Below, piece by piece: positions 52,089 through 60,470 of a DNA stretch of 64,000 bases; positions within the stretch are counted from its first letter, which is position 1, and the number at the start of each line of letters is the position of its first letter. The DNA is taken from contig NZ_JACCAS010000002.1 of NCBI RefSeq assembly GCF_013409255.1, positions 3,090,001 through 3,154,000 on the forward strand, in the 5' to 3' direction. The notes under the pieces were generated by a model. It did not search any database, had not been told where the DNA came from, and was given only the letters and a program-made list of their open reading frames with translations. This DNA comes from Paraburkholderia bryophila. GTDB lineage: Bacteria; Pseudomonadota; Gammaproteobacteria; Burkholderiales; Burkholderiaceae. Made by a program: the position numbers and the translations under genes.

Positions 52089-53387
52089 ATGAAAAACACA
52101 CTGAAGGGTGTCGGCGCGGCGTTGTGCGTCGCGTTGCCGTTGCTGGCGCTCACGCAAGGCTCGGCCTATGCCGCCGCACAACCCGCCGATCCCGCACTGG
52201 TGCAACGCGGCGCCTATCTCGCGAAGGTCGGCGACTGCGTGGCCTGCCACACCGCGCCGAAGGGCAAGCCGTTCGCGGGCGGCCTGCCGATGACCACGCC
52301 GATGGGCCAGATCTACACCACCAACATCACGCCCGATCCGAAGACCGGCATTGGCGGCTATACGGAGGAAGACTTCGCGCGAGCAATGCGCGAAGGCGTC
52401 GCGAAAGACGGCCACAACCTGTATCCGGCGATGCCGTATCCGTCGTATGCGAAGGTCAACGACGACGACATGAAAGCGCTGTACGCGTATTTCATGGGCG
52501 GCGTGGCGCCAGTGCAGCAGGCGAATCGCGAAGCGGACATCAAGTGGCCGTTGAACATGCGCTGGCCGTTGAAGTTCTGGAACATGGTGTTCCTGGAGAA
52601 GGGCGCCTATCAGGACAAACCGGGCAAAGACATGGCGTGGAATCGCGGCGCGTACCTGATTCAGGGCCTCGGCCACTGCGGTTCGTGCCACACGCCGCGC
52701 GGCATCGCGTTCCAGGAGAAGGCGCTCGACGAAAGCGGCAGCGCGTTCCTGACCGGTGGCCTGCTCGACGGCTGGTTCGCGGCGAATCTGACCGGCGAGC
52801 ACAACGTCGGGTTGGGGCGCTGGAACGATCAGGATCTGCAGGCGTTCCTGAAGACCGGTGCGAATCGCCATGCGTCGGCGTTCGGCTCGATGACCAGCGT
52901 GATCAACAACAGCACGCAGGGCCTGAACGACACCGACATCGCCGCGATGACGACGTATCTGAAGTCGTTGCCGCCGGCGGGTGGCAGCAATGCGCCGCCG
53001 TACGCGTACGATCCGCAGGCCACCAAGGTATCGCTGAACCGTCCCGCGAACGACGCCGGCGCACGCGTCTACACCGCGTATTGCATGCACTGTCACGGCG
53101 TCGACGGACGCGGCTTCGCGCCGATGCTGGCGCCGCTCGCGGGCAATCCGAACGTGCTCGAGAAGGACCCGTCGTCGCTGATCAACGTGACGCTGAACGG
53201 CACGGAAGATCTGGTGATCGGCGGCATTCCCGCGCCGTATCCGATGCCGAAGTACGCGCCGGTGCTCAACGACCAGCAGATCGCCGACGTGCTGAGCTTC
53301 GTGCGATCGGGCTGGAACAACGGCGCGCCGACGGTGAGCGCGGCCGAGGTGGCGAAGTTGCGGAAGTCGACGCAGGCGGCTCGATAG
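52089..53387 (+). CDS. Triheme cytochrome c subunit of molybdohydroxylase cluster B
   Basis: 432 residues with a cleavable Sec signal (ending AYA) rather than a lipobox, in contrast to its paralogue at 43896-45188. Haem motifs CVACHT, CGSCHT and CMHCHG; typical YTTNITPDPKTGIGGYTEED and LYPAMPYPSYAKV. Accepts electrons from the cluster B molybdohydroxylase and donates to the terminal oxidase chain. It starts 13 bp after the large subunit and ends before a strong bidirectional terminator. Confidence 0.93.
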   Translation: MKNTLKGVGAALCVALPLLALTQGSAYAAAQPADPALVQRGAYLAKVGDCVACHTAPKGKPFAGGLPMTTPMGQIYTTNITPDPKTGIGGYTEEDFARAMREGVAKDGHNLYPAMPYPSYAKVNDDDMKALYAYFMGGVAPVQQANREADIKWPLNMRWPLKFWNMVFLEKGAYQDKPGKDMAWNRGAYLIQGLGHCGSCHTPRGIAFQEKALDESGSAFLTGGLLDGWFAANLTGEHNVGLGRWNDQDLQAFLKTGANRHASAFGSMTSVINNSTQGLNDTDIAAMTTYLKSLPPAGGSNAPPYAYDPQATKVSLNRPANDAGARVYTAYCMHCHGVDGRGFAPMLAPLAGNPNVLEKDPSSLINVTLNGTEDLVIGGIPAPYPMPKYAPVLNDQQIADVLSFVRSGWNNGAPTVSAAEVAKLRKSTQAAR

Positions 53388-53443
53388 TTATACGGGCTTC
53401 ACGCTGAACGCTCAACGCTGCGAAAGTTGGGCTGCAAAAAAAA

Positions 53444-53479
53444 GCGGTAACCGTGTTCGCCACACGGTTACCGCTTTTT
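53444..53479. terminator. Bidirectional intrinsic terminator
   Basis: Perfect 12-base stem GCGGTAACCGTG / CACGGTTACCGC with a seven-base loop, preceded by a run of A and followed by five T, so it works on both strands. It lies between the convergent triheme cytochrome and ABC permease genes and ends both operons. The strongest terminator in the window. Confidence 0.92.
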
Positions 53480-53527
53480 GCATTGAAGCCGCTGCGTCAA
53501 CGAAGCATCAACGAAGCCCCAGAAAAC

Positions 53528-54184
53528 TCACCGATGCTGTCCCACCTTCTGCCGTTTCTCCAGCACCCGCGCGTACCACGTCAACGGAAAACACATCGCG
53601 AAGTAAATCATTGCGACCATGCCGTAGATCGGAAACGGGCGGAACGCGGCGTTGGTGATCATCGAGCCGGTCTTGGTCAATTCGGTGAAGCCGATGATCG
53701 ACGCCAGCGCGGTGCTTTTCACGACCTGCACGAGAAAACCGACCGTCGGCGCCACCGCGATTTTCAACGCCTGCGGCCAGACGATATAGCGCAATTGCTG
53801 GCTGAACGTCATGCCGAGACTCGCGCCCGCGGCCCACTGACCGCGCGGCACTGCTTCGACGCAGCCGCGCCAGATGTCGACCAGATACGCGCTCGTATAG
53901 AGCGTGAGCGTGACAGCCGCCGCGACCCACGGCGAGACGTCGACACCGAGCAGGGGCAAGCCGAAGAACGCGAGGAATAGCTGCATCAGCAGCGGCGTGC
54001 CCTGAAACACTTCGACGTAGACGATCACCACGCGCCGCAGCCAGGCAATCGGTGACACGCGCATGGTGAGCAGTATCAGCCCGACGATGCCGCCGCCGAC
54101 GAACGCGATCAACGACAGCAGCACCGTCCAGCGCGCGGCGAGCAACAGATTACGGGCGATGTCCCACAGCGTGAATTCGACCAT
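53528..54184 (-). CDS. Polar-amino-acid ABC permease
   Basis: 218 residues, about five helices, of the His/Glu/Gln/Arg/opine permease family. The EAA loop is EAVPRGQWAAGASLGM; QGTPLLMQLFLAFFGLP is characteristic. Start chosen at 54184, two bases after the upstream permease stop; the longer frame overlaps that gene. Last gene of a seven-gene leftward unit. It pairs with the next permease and a binding protein, but no cognate short (about 250-residue) ATPase is present. Confidence 0.9.
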   Translation of the reverse strand: MVEFTLWDIARNLLLAARWTVLLSLIAFVGGGIVGLILLTMRVSPIAWLRRVVIVYVEVFQGTPLLMQLFLAFFGLPLLGVDVSPWVAAAVTLTLYTSAYLVDIWRGCVEAVPRGQWAAGASLGMTFSQQLRYIVWPQALKIAVAPTVGFLVQVVKSTALASIIGFTELTKTGSMITNAAFRPFPIYGMVAMIYFAMCFPLTWYARVLEKRQKVGQHR

Positions 54185-54186
54185 GA

Positions 54187-54945
54187 TCAACGCTCCGTGG
54201 GCAGAGTGCGGGCGCCGCGCCACATCAGGCGGTCGCGCCAGTTACGCGGCGCGTTGCCGCTGCCATGGCTGTTGCCGCGGGCGGCCCGGCCCGCGAACAG
54301 GCCGCGCCCGAAGCGGTTGAGCAGTTGCCGCAAGACGATCGACAACACCAGATACGTGATCGTGATGATCACGTAGCTCTCGAACGAACGGAAGTTACGC
54401 GACTGGATGAAGTTGGCCGCGTAGGTGAGATCGGGCACCGAGATCTGCGACACCACCGCCGAGCCGAGCATGACGATCAGCACCTGGCTCAGCAGCGCGG
54501 GAAACACGTTGGCGATTGCCTGCGGCAGCACCACGAAGCGGAACACCTGGCGACCCTGCAGGCCGAGCGCTTGCGCCGCCTGCACCTGGCCGCGCGGAAT
54601 CGAATCGATACCGGCGCGCACGATCTCGATCGCGTAGGCGCCGAGATTGACGGTCATGGCCAGAATCGCGGCCTGCACTTCGTCGATATGAATGCCGAGG
54701 CTCGGCAAGCCGAAGAACACGAAAAACAACTGCACGATGAACGGTGTATTGCGGATCAGCTCCACATAACTCGCCACGACCCAGCGCGCCCATTTCGGCC
54801 CGGCCACCGCGATGCTCGCACCGCCAATGCCGACCAGGCCGCCGAGCACGGTGGAGACGGCGGTGAGCCCGAGCGTGACGGCGGCGCCGCGCACGAGCAT
54901 CCCCGCATAGAGGCCGAAGCCGCTGAAATCGAACGCATAAGTCAT
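54187..54945 (-). CDS. Polar-amino-acid ABC permease
   Basis: 252 residues, paired with the permease at 53528. The EAA loop is DSIPRGQVQAAQALGLQG, with RNTPFIVQLFFVFFGLPSLG before it. After the last helix a basic, Gly-rich tail of about 35 residues (RAARGNSHGSGNAPRNWR) is unusual. It begins 96 bp after the binding-protein gene. Confidence 0.9.
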   Translation of the reverse strand: MTYAFDFSGFGLYAGMLVRGAAVTLGLTAVSTVLGGLVGIGGASIAVAGPKWARWVVASYVELIRNTPFIVQLFFVFFGLPSLGIHIDEVQAAILAMTVNLGAYAIEIVRAGIDSIPRGQVQAAQALGLQGRQVFRFVVLPQAIANVFPALLSQVLIVMLGSAVVSQISVPDLTYAANFIQSRNFRSFESYVIITITYLVLSIVLRQLLNRFGRGLFAGRAARGNSHGSGNAPRNWRDRLMWRGARTLPTER

Positions 54946-55041
54946 GGCGTGGCGCTCATCGTGAGGTCAGACTCCGCCGCGTTTCCAGGCCCCGAGGCAA
55001 TCCTCTGAAGGGATACCTCGGACAGGTCGCGCAAAAAAATG

Positions 55042-55866
55042 TTAGAGGTCGGCCGGCAGCGGCGCGCGCAGCCACTTCTGCGAAATCGCGTTCATGGTGC
55101 CGTCCTTGCGGGCCTTGGCAATCACGTCGTCGACTTTCTGCTTCAGACGCGGCTCGTTCTTGTTCAGACCGACGTGATCCGGCGAGCTGAACAGCGAGAA
55201 TTTCTGCTCCGGATCGTTCGCGGGATGACGCGCGAGAATCGTGGCGCCGACGTCGTTGCCGACTACCATCAACTGTACCTGACCAGAAAGGAACGCCGAT
55301 ATTGCGCCGTTAGGATCGTCGAATCTTTTGATGTTGGCCGAGGGCGGGGCGATCTTGGTCACGCTCAGGTCTTCCAGCGTGCCGCGCGCCACCGAAATCG
55401 ACTTGCCGGCGAGGTCGGCGGCGTTCTTCACGGGCAGCGACTTCGGACCGAACACGGCGAGGTAGTACGGCGCGTACGGTTGCGAGAAGTCGATCACCTT
55501 GTCGCGCTCCGGCGTCTGGCCGACTGAAAGCAGCATGTCAGCCTTGTGGTCGGCGAGATAGGCCATACGGTTGTCTCCCGTCACCTGCACGAGTTCGACC
55601 TTGGCGTTGAGCGCCTTGCCGATCAGATTGGCGACGTCGATGTCGTAGCCCATCGGCTTCATGTCCGGACCGATCGAGCCGAACGGCGGGTAATCCTCGA
55701 ACACGCCGATGCGTACCGTGCCCGATTTGGCGATGCTGTCGAGCGCATCGGCCTGCGCGGCCGACGAAAACGCGCACAGCGCGCCGACGCCGGTGAAGGC
55801 GAGCGCGGCGGCGAGCGTCGCGAACACGCGGCGCGTGCTGGAGTGAGCGGCTTGAGCTTGGGTCAT
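55042..55866 (-). CDS. Periplasmic amino-acid-binding protein (solute-binding family 3)
   Basis: 274 residues with a Sec signal of about 40 residues ending AQADALD. Family 3 fold: GTVRIGVFEDYPPFGSIG, MGYDIDVANLIGKALNA, and hinge features IDFSQPYAPYYLAVFG and GKSISVARGTLED. Ligand is probably a polar or cationic amino acid. Located 40 bp downstream of the polyamine-type ATPase gene, on the same strand. Confidence 0.92.
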   Translation of the reverse strand: MTQAQAAHSSTRRVFATLAAALAFTGVGALCAFSSAAQADALDSIAKSGTVRIGVFEDYPPFGSIGPDMKPMGYDIDVANLIGKALNAKVELVQVTGDNRMAYLADHKADMLLSVGQTPERDKVIDFSQPYAPYYLAVFGPKSLPVKNAADLAGKSISVARGTLEDLSVTKIAPPSANIKRFDDPNGAISAFLSGQVQLMVVGNDVGATILARHPANDPEQKFSLFSSPDHVGLNKNEPRLKQKVDDVIAKARKDGTMNAISQKWLRAPLPADL

Positions 55867-55906
55867 GGTCTTTCCTCTGTCGAGTGGATCGGTATTGGAA
55901 TAGGTT

Positions 55907-56977
55907 TTAGTGGGCGCGCGCGGCGATCAGTTTGCACGCGTGCGACGGCAATTCCGCGAGCACCGGCATGCCGAGCGTTAGGCCCGGCGTTTCGCGCGGC
56001 GTGGTCGCGGCGGTCAGCGTGAAGCCGCTGCAATCGATCGTCGCTTCGAGCGACGCGCCGACGTCGCGGATAAACGTGACCGTGCCGGCCAGCCGGTTCG
56101 GACCCGCGGTGTCGGAAGCCGGTTTGACGCACACGTCCTCCGGCCGGATCAGCAGACGGATATCGCTGCCGGACTCCGGCATGCGCGCGTTTTGCGCCAC
56201 GCTGATGCGCCGGCCGCCGGGCAGATTCACGCCGCCGGCGCCATCGTAAGTGACCGGCAGGATATTGCCCAGCCCGATGAAATCCGCCACGAACTCGCTG
56301 ACCGGATCGCGATAAATATCCAGTGGTTTGCCGACTTGCGCAATCCGGCCTTTCTCCATCACGACGATTTCGTCGGCCATGGTCATCGCTTCGCGCTGGT
56401 CGTGCGTGACCATGATCGTCGTGATGCCCAGGCGCTGTTGCAGCAGGCGAATTTCCACCTGCATTGCTTCGCGCAGTTTGGCGTCGAGCGCGGACAGCGG
56501 TTCGTCGAGCAGCAGCAGTTTCGGTTGCGACGCGATCGCGCGCGCAATCGCCACGCGCTGGCGCTGGCCGCCGGAGAGTTGCGTGACCGGCCGGTTCGCC
56601 ATGTGCGGCAACTGGATCAGCTCCAGCAATTCGGCGACGCGGCGCGCCTGCTGATCCCTGGCGGTCTTGCGTAATTTCAGCGGATAGGCGACGTTCTGCG
56701 CGACCGTCATGTGCGGAAACAGCGCAAGCGACTGGAACACCATGCCGAAATCGCGCTGATTCGCCGGCAGCCGCGTGATGTCGCGGCCGGCGAAATGAAT
56801 GCTGCCCGAGGTCGGCGTTTCCAGACCGGCGATCATCCGCAGCAAGGTGGTCTTGCCGCAGCCGGACGGGCCGAGAAAGCACACCAGCTTGCCATCGGGC
56901 ACGCTCAGATCGACGCTGTCGACGGCCTGCGCCGCGCCGAAGCGACGGGTCACAGCCTGCAAGGTGAGATGGGTCAT
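55907..56977 (-). CDS. ABC transporter ATPase, PotA-like
   Basis: 356 residues, start 56977 with GGAG upstream. Walker A GPSGCGKTT, Q-loop FQSLALFPHM, signature LSGGQRQRVAIARA, Walker B LLLLDEPLSALD and switch HDQ in MVTHDQREAM. A C-terminal TOBE/OB domain of about 120 residues (LIRPEDVCV) follows, as in PotA/FbpC/MalK types. Belongs by type with the two PotBC-like permeases and PotD-like binding protein upstream. It is the only ATPase in the seven-gene unit, so it may also energise the amino-acid permeases. Confidence 0.93.
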   Translation of the reverse strand: MTHLTLQAVTRRFGAAQAVDSVDLSVPDGKLVCFLGPSGCGKTTLLRMIAGLETPTSGSIHFAGRDITRLPANQRDFGMVFQSLALFPHMTVAQNVAYPLKLRKTARDQQARRVAELLELIQLPHMANRPVTQLSGGQRQRVAIARAIASQPKLLLLDEPLSALDAKLREAMQVEIRLLQQRLGITTIMVTHDQREAMTMADEIVVMEKGRIAQVGKPLDIYRDPVSEFVADFIGLGNILPVTYDGAGGVNLPGGRRISVAQNARMPESGSDIRLLIRPEDVCVKPASDTAGPNRLAGTVTFIRDVGASLEATIDCSGFTLTAATTPRETPGLTLGMPVLAELPSHACKLIAARAH

Positions 56978-57036
56978 CGAATGCTCCAGCAAAGAGGTGT
57001 CACGGTTCGCCTGGTCCAATGCGATACAGGCGGCGC

Positions 57037-57924
57037 TCAAAGCGCCACGCCTTCATCGCCGACCAATTTTTCGAGCAGCCAGATCAGCGCGAAGTCGATC
57101 GCGACGATGAACACCGCGAAACAGAACACGGTCGGATCGAGCGATGACACCGTGCGGCTATACAGCCACACCGGCAAGGTCATCGTATCGATGCCGTACA
57201 GAAAGAAGGTCACCGTGAACTCGTTGAACGAGACGATGAACGCGAACAGCATGCCGGCGAGAATGCCCGGGCGCATCAGCGGCAGGATCACGTCGACCAG
57301 TGCGCGCAGCGGGCTCGCGCCCATCACGCAGGCGGCTTCCTCGAACTCCGGGCCGATCGAGGCGACCGAGGCCGCGCAATTCTTCACAGTGAAAGGCAGC
57401 GCCAGAATCACGTGCGCGATGATCAGGCGGAACACGCCGAGCTCGACCGGCAGCACGTTGAACACCAGCAGCAGCGACAAGCCGAGCATCACCAGCGGAT
57501 AGACCAGCGGCAACGCCACCAGTTGTTCGACCGCCGGCTTGCCGCGAAAACGGTAGCGGCTCAGCGCGTAGGCGGCGGGCACGGAGACGAGCGTGGCGAT
57601 CAGCATGGTTGAGAGCGCAACGATCAGGCTCGTGCTCAACGCGGCGCCCATGGAGAGCGAGTCGCTCGCATCCGGCGACACGAAGCTATGCCATGCCGCG
57701 CGATACCAGTGCAAGCCGTACGCGTGCGGTGGGAATTCGAGCGTGTCGGCGGCGCTGAACGACATCGTGATCATCGTGAGGATCGGCAGCGCGGCGAGAA
57801 ACAGCACGATCGCGGCGAGCAACGCGGCGGCCTTGCCGAGTTGGCCCGGCATGGTCGCGGCGGGCCAGCGCGGGAAAAGCGGCGGACGGGGCTGAAGATC
57901 CGCGCGGCGAATGGGCGTGCTCAT
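57037..57924 (-). CDS. ABC permease, PotC-like
   Basis: 295 residues, about six helices. The EAA loop is EFEEAACVMGASPLRALVDV, and FNEFTVTFFLYG is typical of spermidine/putrescine-type permeases. Start 57924 overlaps the upstream permease stop by four bases (57921-57924). Partner of the PotB-like permease for a polyamine or similar cationic solute. Confidence 0.9.
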   Translation of the reverse strand: MSTPIRRADLQPRPPLFPRWPAATMPGQLGKAAALLAAIVLFLAALPILTMITMSFSAADTLEFPPHAYGLHWYRAAWHSFVSPDASDSLSMGAALSTSLIVALSTMLIATLVSVPAAYALSRYRFRGKPAVEQLVALPLVYPLVMLGLSLLLVFNVLPVELGVFRLIIAHVILALPFTVKNCAASVASIGPEFEEAACVMGASPLRALVDVILPLMRPGILAGMLFAFIVSFNEFTVTFFLYGIDTMTLPVWLYSRTVSSLDPTVFCFAVFIVAIDFALIWLLEKLVGDEGVAL

Positions 57925-58874
57925 GCGTGGGGCTCCTCCGCGAGACGCTGGGACCGGCGCACGAGGCGCTGCGACAGCGCCATCACCGTTAACGTGGCGA
58001 TCATCAGAACGACGCCCGACGCAGACGCCGCCGGCCAGTTCAGCAAGGGCGCAACCTGATCGTGGACCAGCACGGCGAGCATCGGCACGCGCCGTCCGCC
58101 GAGCAGCAGCGGCACGGCGAACGCGCTGGCGTTGTAGGCGAACACCAGCAGCGCGCCCGACACCAGACCGGGCATGGCCAGCGGCAACAACACGTGACGC
58201 AGCGTTTGCCAACGCGTCGCGCCGAGCGTGGCCGCGGCTTCTTCATACGAGCGGGATACCGCGCGCATCGCGCTGGACAGCGGCAGTACGGCGAGCGGAA
58301 AGGCGGTCTGGATCAGGCCGAGCAACACGCCGTTCTCGCGATACAGCCACATCAGCGGACGCTGGATGAGCCCGCAGCCGAGCAGCGCGTGATTGAGCAA
58401 ACCGGCCGGGCCGAGAATGATCAGCCAGCCATAGCCTTGCAGCAGCAGATTGACGAGCAGCGGCAGTAGCACGCCAGCCAGCAGCAGGCGGCGCGCGAGC
58501 CGCGATTGGGTGCGCGCCATGGCCAGCGCGACCGGAATGGCGAGCAGCACCGCGCAGATCATGCTTTGAAACGCGAGCTTCAGCGTGAGCCACAACGACT
58601 TCAGGAAGTAGCTGTCGAGCAGGTCGGCGTAGTTCTGCAGCGTGAAGCCGCGCCACTCGTTGCCCTGCGTGCCGAAGCTCATGCGCAGCACCACCAGCGC
58701 CGCCGCGCCGAGCACCGCGAGAAACAGCAGGATCGGCGCGAGCAGCAGCCAGGGGCGCGCTTTTTCCATCGCGGAGGCGGCGGGCGCGTCCGGTGTGGGG
58801 GAGCCGACGGCGGCTTCACCAGAAGCCGCCGTCGACGCAGCACGCCGCGAAAAGCGCGCGAGCATCGGTGTCAT
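57921..58874 (-). CDS. ABC permease, PotB-like
   Basis: 317 residues, about six helices after a disordered Ala/Ser-rich N terminus of about 40 residues. EAA loop SYEEAAATLGATRWQTLRHV. Start at 58874 overlaps the binding-protein stop by four bases, so translation is coupled. Type fits polyamine or 2-aminoethylphosphonate-like uptake. Confidence 0.9.
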   Translation of the reverse strand: MTPMLARFSRRAASTAASGEAAVGSPTPDAPAASAMEKARPWLLLAPILLFLAVLGAAALVVLRMSFGTQGNEWRGFTLQNYADLLDSYFLKSLWLTLKLAFQSMICAVLLAIPVALAMARTQSRLARRLLLAGVLLPLLVNLLLQGYGWLIILGPAGLLNHALLGCGLIQRPLMWLYRENGVLLGLIQTAFPLAVLPLSSAMRAVSRSYEEAAATLGATRWQTLRHVLLPLAMPGLVSGALLVFAYNASAFAVPLLLGGRRVPMLAVLVHDQVAPLLNWPAASASGVVLMIATLTVMALSQRLVRRSQRLAEEPHA

Positions 58875-59965
58875 GCCGAGAAAATTTCGGTGTAACGCTT
58901 GATCCACGCCGGCTGCACGACGGCGAGCGCCTTGTCGTCATGCAACACGGCCTTCTCGGCGATCTGCTTCGGGCTCGGCACGAACGCGCGGCTCTCGGCC
59001 GGAATCACGGCTTTCGAATTGACCGGGCCGTTCAGCACGTCGGCGGCCATGCGGCCTTGCACACCCGCGTCGAGCGAATGGTTGATGAAGGCGTGGATCA
59101 CGTCGCTGTCGGCCGGATGCGCTTTGGGGATCACCGTGAACATGAGTTGCGTGGCGAAGCCTTCTTTCATGCCGTAGGTCACGCCCATCTTGTATTCGGG
59201 CTTGCGGATCTGGTCGGGGAAAAAGGCCGGCGAATAAATCCCGCCGATGTCGAGCGAGCCGGTGCGGAACAGATCGGCCACCTGGTTCGGGTTCTCGCCG
59301 AGCGTCATCACGCGGTCTTTCAGTTCCATCAGCTTCTTGAAGCCCGGCTCGATGTTCTGCTGCGAACCGCCGTTCATCTTCGCCGCGATGATCGCGAGGT
59401 CGACCGCTTCGGCCCACTCGGGCGGCGGCAGGAACAGGCGGCCGGCGTACTTGGGATCCCACAGCGCTTCGTACGAGGTGGGCGCGCTCTTGACCGTCGA
59501 CGTGTTGTAGATCAAGCCGTCCGACCACAGCAGATAGCCCACGCCGAAACCGTTCGCGCCCGTGCGGTACTGCGGCGCGACGTCCTTCAGATTGGGCAGC
59601 TTGTCGAGGTCGGGTTTCATCAGCAGACCGGCGTCGCCGAGACCCGACGCGCCCACGCCGGCCAGCGTGATGACGTCGTAAGTAGGGCGATCGCCTGCGG
59701 CCTTCAGCTTCGCGACCATGCCCGAAGTGCCGTCGGCGCGGTCGGCGATCACCTTGCAGCCGGTCTTCGTTGTGAAGGTTTGGGCGATGTTGCGCAGCGC
59801 GGCGGCGCCGGTGTCGTCCGACCAGGTCAGCAGGCGCAAGGTCTTGCCGCTGAAGTTCTGTTCCTGCGCGCGCAGATTGACGAACGGCATCGGCAAGGTG
59901 GATGCCGCCAGCGCCGCGCCGATCGCCTTGATGGCCTGCCTTCTACCCCGTTTGATCTCTTGCAT
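58871..59965 (-). CDS. Periplasmic solute-binding protein, PotD-like (family 1)
   Basis: 364 residues. The leader KRGRRQAIKAIGAALAAS is twin-arginine-like, suggesting Tat or Sec export. Bacterial extracellular family 1 fold with GKTLRLLTWSDDTGAAALRN, TYDVITLAGVGASGLGDAGL and YLLWSDGLIYNTSTVKSAPT. Ligand could be a polyamine or similar small organic cation; no clear ligand residues are assigned. First gene of the seven-gene unit. The divergent LysR regulator is 505 bp away and probably controls it. Confidence 0.9.
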   Translation of the reverse strand: MQEIKRGRRQAIKAIGAALAASTLPMPFVNLRAQEQNFSGKTLRLLTWSDDTGAAALRNIAQTFTTKTGCKVIADRADGTSGMVAKLKAAGDRPTYDVITLAGVGASGLGDAGLLMKPDLDKLPNLKDVAPQYRTGANGFGVGYLLWSDGLIYNTSTVKSAPTSYEALWDPKYAGRLFLPPPEWAEAVDLAIIAAKMNGGSQQNIEPGFKKLMELKDRVMTLGENPNQVADLFRTGSLDIGGIYSPAFFPDQIRKPEYKMGVTYGMKEGFATQLMFTVIPKAHPADSDVIHAFINHSLDAGVQGRMAADVLNGPVNSKAVIPAESRAFVPSPKQIAEKAVLHDDKALAVVQPAWIKRYTEIFSA

Positions 59966-60470
59966 GGCGGTCTCCCGTGTTGAACGCCTGTTGCCTGATG
60001 AAAATTACTGTGACCGCTGACGCTGCACCGCCCGGTTGCGCGGCGTGTTGATGCACTCTAGGTTTGCCAAAATCCCTCAACAAACGAAATATGCGCATGA
60101 CGGGCATGACGGAATCTCATGCGCTGGGGTTGGCGCGGCGGACGGGACGAATTAGTCGCGCTCGGCCAGAGCACCGAGGGCGGGGCGTATGCGGGTTAAC
60201 GTCCACGGTTCGGGTACGCTTGAGGGGCGCGTGGAGGTATGAGGAAAGCTCGGTTCTGGTGCGATGCTTTGGCGGCTTGCCCCGGCATGGTGCGGAATGG
60301 CGCGTTCAGCGTGCCGTTTTTGCGGAAGCATGAATTCGGCGCATGCGGCTGGGGCGCTTCAGCCCTCGTGTGGGCCTGTCCGATCGCGTATCCTGTGGGC
60401 TTGACAGCGAGTTGGGCGATGCGCGTCGCTTCGCCCAAACAATGACTTTTCCTGATCCCGGACGACTCCG
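59966..60470. other. Divergent region between ABC operon and LysR gene
   Basis: 505 bp with no supported gene; several frames exist on both strands but without ribosome-binding sites or family features. It should contain LysR-type sites (T-N11-A) and both promoters; none stands out by eye. Confidence 0.45.

Noticed and set aside
49805..52153. 782-codon minus-strand open frame opposite the cluster B large subunit
   Set aside because: Same reason: codon-bias shadow of the real IorB-like gene.
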